Shown one piece after another: positions 57,994 to 64,000 of a stretch of 64,000 bases of DNA. How positions within the stretch are numbered: position 1 is the stretch's first letter; each line of letters opens with the position of its first letter. The stretch is from Paracentrotus lividus (lineage: Eukaryota; Echinodermata; Echinoidea; Camarodonta; Echinidae). The notes beneath the pieces were generated by a model that did no database searches, had not been told where the DNA came from, and saw only the letters and a list, made by a program, of their open reading frames with translations. The translations under genes and the position numbers were made by a program. The stretch is taken from contig CALNVZ010003435.1 in assembly GCA_940671915.1 (NCBI GenBank), positions 17,301,139-17,365,138 on the forward strand. Reading direction: 5' to 3'.

Positions 57994-59782
57994 CTGAAAG
58001 AATGTTGACATAAAAAGTTGTGTTTATAATTCCTTTCGAATAATTGAGCAATATAGAATTATGATCACGCAAAATTCTTACTTAGTTTTTATGGTTAATT
58101 TCAAACCAAATCCCAAGTATCTTATTACAAGACATGTCAGAGTGGTGATTTTGAAATTTAAACTAGTCTAATGTTTAATTTCAAGCCAAAATCGCAAAGT
58201 CTTATCGCAAGATATATCAGAGTGGGTAATATTTAGTTTTGTTAGCAGAGTGATAGAAAAAAAAGCCCGTAATACATTTTTGAAGTTGGTCATTGTTTGT
58301 AGCATGGAACATTTAAATGCATGGGTTCATGATGTGTCTTGGTAGAGTTACCTACGAGACATTTGTTGGTACCCATTCGATGTTTGCACGTCATCTTTGC
58401 ATGCACTTCTGAGTAACAGACAATCTTCAGAAGGCTGCAGAAATCTGAATTATGCCAATTGATTAAAAACAAATGTTGAAAAGAATATTTTTTACACAGA
58501 CCGTCTCCCACACACCCACACATACTCATCCACACAACACAGTAGACAATTATAATAACTTTCCCCTTTTCTTAATCAAGCAATTGGAATGTTTTCGATT
58601 AAGGCTATCATTACAATTTTTGGACGTAATTTGAGACGTAATAATTCATTAACTATTTGGTAAAGCGTGAGTGTGGGTGTGTTGTGTCTTTGGTGTGGAT
58701 AAGTGTGTGTATGCAGAATCTGCATTGTGCCAAGTGGATAAGAATGAAGATTAAAACAAATTACACACAAAGACCCTCTCACCACACCACCCAACACACC
58801 CGTCCTCCTCACAACACACGCATGCCACAAAACAGTAAGCTTCAACATCCCTTATTCTCATCAAGCACCTGATGTTTTGGTTTACAAGACCATCATTGAA
58901 TTTTCCTGACAACTATTTCGTAATGTGTGTGTAGAGTACGTGGTGTGTGTGGTGTTTTGTGTGTGTGTGTGTCTTTGGTGCTCGCAATAATGTAATAAAT
59001 TCTCAATTTGTTTATTCTTCCACCAGTGCAAGTAAGATTTCACCGTCTTCTGAAGATTGTCTGTTATTCCAGACATGCGTTCAAAGATCCAAATGAAAAG
59101 GGTACTAACAGATGAGAGGATGATGGCTCTACCTAGGCTTAATTTATCATGAAACCGCATAATTAAATGTCATAGGTAAACATGTTCATAGGCATAAAGA
59201 GACACTTCAAAATGATAAGACCTTTTTTCTGACTCACTCCATCCTATTGATTATACATGTCACTTTTAATCTGGACCTAAAAATTACTTGACTGTGGTGC
59301 CCATTCGACCTTACAGAAGGTCGACTTATGCAGAGTTGACGGTATTATAGTCAGAGGTTATTTTCATTTAATACAGTGGAAACTCATTATAACGATATCT
59401 GATACAAAGGGTAATTTTGAAGTTGACTGTAGTACCTACTATTAGTCAGCTAGTATTTTCATAAAAAAACAGTGTTAACTCGTTATATCCGAGATGTGAT
59501 ATATAAAGAGGTAAATTGCTGGTCTCGACTCTTTGTATTCTTTTTTTTTAAATCCTGATATAACGAGATTCCCCGATAAACATAGTAACTTCTTTTATCC
59601 CAAAGACCTCGTTAATAACGAGTTCCACTGTAAGCTAAACTTGACATCATGGAAGCATATCATTAAAGGAATTTTCTCTCAGCTAATCAGATGCAAGCAT
59701 TTCAGTAAGCTTATAACAGTTTGTCTGATAAACGTCCGAGACAAGTCCTTTGATGAACGCGCCCCTCCTCCCAGAAACTTAC

Positions 59783-59989
59783 CCTTTCGTCGAATAACCC
59801 CAGCCGTCTTCCGTTATGACTGCAATCGTGTGAATCCCCAACCATTACTTGATAGACAGTCCTCTAGTCGAGCTTCACCACTCCCAAGGCCATGTTATCA
59901 AGCCAGATCCACCCCTGGCCAGCACCAAAGTAACTCTTATAATAGGCTTTAGGTTGACTGTCAATGTATCCCAACTGTCGGCAATACAC
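59783..59989 (-). pseudogene. Broken copy of the second SRCR-domain exon
   Basis: Counterpart of 43698-43905 with several single-base changes in length. The apparent 139-residue plus-strand frame across it (59533-59952) is antisense noise. Confidence 0.85.
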
Positions 59990-62416
59990 CTGCAAAGATA
60001 ATAGGAATAGCTAGGGATAGTATAGGTTTTCACCGTCAATTTCATTGTTTTGTCATCAATTGCATGTTAGAGGCATTCATTCCGGAAAAAAAAAAAACGC
60101 CCATACATCGAAATGTACCAGTCATAATCATATTCAATCATCAAACATTAACGATTTTGTGATTGATTCGTATTGGCGCACTCTACTTCACATATAAGCA
60201 TACATTCGGTAATAACTATTCAATTTCGCGACATTCATTCCGTATACTCACATTGCGCACTAATTAAATGCACAAAGAATGAAATTAAATAACTATATTC
60301 CGAATTTGAAACTTTGGCGACCATCTACTTTGTGTGCCTAAAGCGAATTTGAGAACGATGAACACGACATTTTTTGACAAAGTCAGTCTGTCGCATCAAA
60401 CACACGAATTTGAACACACATTAAATGAAAAAACGGATGATAAATGTTATGAATTTGGCCGGGAAAACCTAATATTTACTGGTTTCATTCATAATAAAAA
60501 CATTGAAATGGTGTGCTAGGTAACAATACATTTCATTACAAAACACCTTTCTAAAGGAATTAATGATACCTTCGGCAGTATTATAACAAATCATTGCATG
60601 CATTTTCTAGATTACTTATGCATTTCATATTGTGATTTTGTGATATCTGCGTTATTATAATAGGCATTAAATTTTTCGTCCTTCGGCCATTTAAGAAGGT
60701 CATTATAGCATGGCCATAGCGGGTCAGCCTCCCATCAATTTTTGTTTCTTTTTTTTCCTTTTTTTTTTTTTTTTTTTTTTTAAAGCTCTGAAGGGGGTGC
60801 TTTCGCACACTCCGCACCTCCCTGGCGACGAGCGCACAGCCATGTGTAAGACGGGCACCGCTGTTTCACACCATCAATACAACACAAAGTCCCTTCAAAT
60901 AGTGTGCGCGCATTTCTTACTCCACTAAAGGATTGACGTACTGCATAAGCAGTTGAGCATCCCGAGTCAGCTGCACACAAAGTGAGGGGGGGGAAATCGA
61001 CGATAACCTCCGTATTATAAGATTTCAGAAATTGTGGTCATGAAAACCCTTATTTATTTGTATGAATAAAATATATTTCGAACCCAAAAAAAAAAAAAAT
61101 TTTTAGAGCAAGCTAAGATACGACCAAAAAACAAAAAAAATAAATAAATAAATAATAAATTAAAAAAAATTAATTAATTATTAATTAATTAATTTTTAAA
61201 AAATCATTCATTTGCGACGCAGTAATTTCAAGTGACTTGATTGAAACCAAGGATTTTCCTGGCCTGACGGGTTGTTGATTCGCATTATTGTCAAATATTT
61301 TTTATTTTTTAGATATAAACTGTAGTGGTGTTTCATTATAAATAAAACAAAAAAAAAATAATAATTAAAAAAATAGAAAAAAATGAAAGTATGTAACGTT
61401 AGAGCTTGAATTGACCTAACATACTAATAGTAATGTATAGTTTGCAGAAAGTTAACATTAATCAGCGGCGGATCCAGGATTTCAGGATAGGGGAGCGCCA
61501 GGCCGCATAGGGGGAGGGGCGCCGCCGAATTTTTCCGATTTAAACATGTACAGTCAATGAGTCGTTTTCAAATTATAAGGCGGGCGCCCGTCCTGCGCCC
61601 CCGCCTGGATCCGCCATTGCATTATTATCCTCTGTACCTTTGAACTGTTATCGCAACAGGCGCTGTACTGTTGCTAGCAGTTTTCTTTATCTTTCGAAAC
61701 AGATTATTAAATATAATTGAATTCAAAAAGTAAATGTATCTTAGCATACGGCCTGTAACCATCGCGGTATGTTAAGTTTGCAGGCACAAACCTATGTTTC
61801 TTAACAAATGAAGTGAAATTTATCATAAAACAATATAGAAAATACATGTCAATCATGTCAATTTGTGCCCTGTATGACAGCACAGCTTTGTGACTGTGTT
61901 GCCATTTGGTATACCGATCAATATTTTGTGCATCGTAAAGATATTCATAAACTTTCGTATTATTAGTCCCGATTTTCTTCAAACTTTTTTCTATTTTTCT
62001 TCAAAAAATGCCTGTTTAGAGTGACAAAATTTGTGCCCCCTATGACATCACAGCTTTGTTGACTGTGTTGCCAATTTGTATACCGATCAATATTTTTGTG
62101 CATCGTAAAGATATTCATAACTTTATATTATTAGTCCCGATTTTCTTCAAACTTTTTTAATTCTATTTTTCTCCAAACAAATGCCTTTTTAGAATGACAA
62201 AAAAGTGCATAAAGCTCCTTTTGTAATCAAACTCTTCATTATTTCTTCAAGACTCTGTCGGTGGAACATTTTTTAATGTGCGTGTTTGTTTGGGGAAGGG
62301 GCGGTTCTAGGATTATTAGGGATAGGGGCAACAATGAGGAAATTTTATTTGAATAACTGGCAAAAAAAATGTTGACAGTCAAGTAGAAGCATTAAAAAAA
62401 AAAGAAGTGAACTAAC

Positions 62417-62546
62417 CTTAGCATCGTAATAATCCCAAATAATATCACATACGGTTCCACATTCTCCATTGTGTAGATCTCAACTCGTACCTCTGTTGGG
62501 ATAACCCTGTACCATGCCAGTCGTACGGCTCCATCCTCATATTCAT
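62417..62546 (-). pseudogene. Broken copy of the first SRCR-domain exon
   Basis: Counterpart of 46340-46467, 130 instead of 128 bases. A copy of the truncated duplicate exon follows at about 62592-62680. Confidence 0.85.
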
Positions 62547-64000
62547 CTATGATCAGAAATATTTAAAAGTAAATTGTATTTAAAGGTGAATAGATCTCAA
62601 CTCGTCCTCTGTTGATACCACTGTACCAGCGAAAACGTAATGCTCCATCCCATATCAATTCTAGTTGTACTTAAGAGGAAGAGGGCGCTATCACTCTACG
62701 CAAATCAAACGCTCGCATAGACATTTGTATTTTGCACCAGTTTTTCACTTTGTTTTCTTGATTATGGCGAGCAACTAGCCTTTCAAAGAAATGATCAAAC
62801 TTGAAATAATTACGACTAGTGAAAGAGTCTTTTTTTTCAAAAATAGGAATAACTTACTGCAAAGGGGGAAAAAGTCTGCAACTTGTGTCAATTCGAAATC
62901 CTAATCAAGATCAAATTCTGTACAATATGGCAAATTTTGCTCTCAAAATAGCTCATACGCCACATAATTTATCTTCCTGGATAACGCATAATTATATAAC
63001 AGCTTAATGATCAAGCCGTTTTTAAAAGCTTGAATTCTCACTTTCCAAGAGATGTAAATTCATTTCGATTGGTTAAAAAAAAGTCCTGTCACTTTGAACA
63101 TTATCACAAACGAATCTTTACTCGATGGTGTCAATATTTCCGCATATCACATGCATATCGCATGTGGACGGCGTCTTCGCAAGATGTGACAAGATCACTA
63201 TTTTAATATCAATAATCGTTAGGAACATCAATCTATGTGAAATAAAGATTCTGATTACAACTTTAGCACAATGGTGTTATAGGCTTGCCAAAATAGTATT
63301 TTCCCAATCTGGTCGAAGCATCTACCTACGAAAACTATGATAAAAGTTCAATTATTTAATTTCATGTCCATGAGAAATTAGCTCGAACGGATCGACTGAC
63401 CAGACCATTTTAACCACAGGGAAGTTTTCTTAGGCGAGTTTTTGTACGCTAAGTATAATTTGCGTGCAGTTGTCAATCGTCGCTTCCCGCCGTTATAGCG
63501 CGGGTTTTGTTGACATTAATGTAGAACCGTATAATTTTCTGCGCCGGCTCAGTTGTATTTCACTAAACTCATGAATGTAATGTTGCGTTTTCCCTCCTCA
63601 AATAATGACGCGTCTTTATGTTAAGATTTAATGTCATATACGTTAGGTTACATTTCCGTGGATAGAATTGATATGTCATATTCATCTGAGATCAACAAAT
63701 ATTCAAAGTGAAATGGATTTGAAGTTCATTTTCCATCATAAGAGAAGAGACAGCTAGTGTACGTCCGCCTGCCCGGGCTCTGCTTTCGGGGGTCACTCAA
63801 ATACAAGTGCTAGCCATGCGCGTCCACGCACCCTTAAAATACTAGTCCTACCCTAAAAGGCGTAATACTTAAAATCAATTTACACTCCTATTTCGACATC
63901 AAACTGGGAAAAATTAGAAAATTTAGTGCATAGACAGCGATTTACGCTGAAAACACCCCTATTTCAATGAAATGGCGATTGAAATCTCCCCCCCCCGCAA

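Larger units (their letters stand above)
47941..64000 (+). repeat. Large direct duplication 2, copy B (indel-rich)
   Basis: Same order and orientation as 32312-47938 from cathepsin A intron 7 to the end of the visible SRCR locus, about 16.06 kb against 15.63 kb in copy A. The excess comes from scattered extra bases. It ends in the same C run (about 63987) where copy A ends. Counterparts: G-rich minisatellite 49237-49925, Tc1-like element 50017-51756, CA microsatellite about 55315-55403, hairpin about 55759-55930, foldback about 58308-59170, pogo-like element about 59374-59633, CAGCGGCGG element about 61463-61617, 172-base duplication about 61860-62200. Confidence 0.95.

Noticed and set aside
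59533..59952. 139-residue plus-strand frame
   Set aside because: It is antisense to the broken second SRCR exon copy and crosses a pogo-like element; chance frame.
47941..64000. A second, partial cathepsin A-SRCR locus as a real gene duplication
   Set aside because: It lacks exons 1-7, shows indels throughout, and all repeats stay colinear with copy A; an assembly artefact is more economical, though not proven.

Overview
This is animal genomic DNA with split genes, GT/AG introns, and interspersed repeats filling most of the non-coding space. It is AT-rich, with many runs of G/C, A and T and many TACATGTA-like words. The gene families (galactokinase, lysosomal serine carboxypeptidase, membrane-anchored group A SRCR protein), the dense short inverted-repeat transposons and the compact introns suggest a marine invertebrate deuterostome, most likely an echinoderm. 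That assignment is inference, not proof.

Three protein-coding loci can be supported. (1) A galactokinase (GALK1-type) gene on the minus strand: exon 1 at 19961-20134 and exon 2 at 11509-11698, with a frame-broken second copy of exon 2 at 3880-4067. The later exons lie left of the window. (2) A complete nine-exon cathepsin A / lysosomal protective protein gene on the plus strand, 25379-36420. Every junction is in phase, it gives 467 residues, and all three catalytic residues are present. (3) The 3' part of an SRCR-domain type I membrane protein on the minus strand: exons at 46340-46467, 43698-43905 and 41080-41942. Together they encode one SRCR domain, a transmembrane helix and a long PPxY-containing tail.

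The window is dominated by two large head-to-tail duplications. Bases 1-7607 are repeated as 7608-14833, where the second copy runs into a 799-base N gap (14834-15632). Bases about 32312-47938 (cathepsin A exons 8-9 plus the SRCR gene) are repeated as about 47941-64000. In both cases the copies differ mainly by scattered one- or two-base insertions and deletions. One copy keeps its reading frames (7608-14833; 32312-47938) and the other is broken throughout. The simplest reading is unpurged haplotypes or unpolished long-read contigs, not recent gene duplication.

The rest is repeats: hAT-like, pogo-like and Tc1-like inverted-repeat elements, foldback elements, minisatellites (two inside cathepsin A introns, one starting exactly at a splice donor), a 5'-truncated non-LTR retrotransposon tail, and arrays of two short motifs (GTAACGCGTGGGACA and GCGAGCGCGAAGCGCGAGC) that look like internal binding-site arrays of mobile elements. 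A cluster of CACGTG/CATGTG boxes just upstream of cathepsin A resembles the lysosomal CLEAR/M-box control element. I saw no rRNA, tRNA or CRISPR array, and nothing I would defend as a wholly new biological system. The most unusual items are the repeat architectures and the two duplications.
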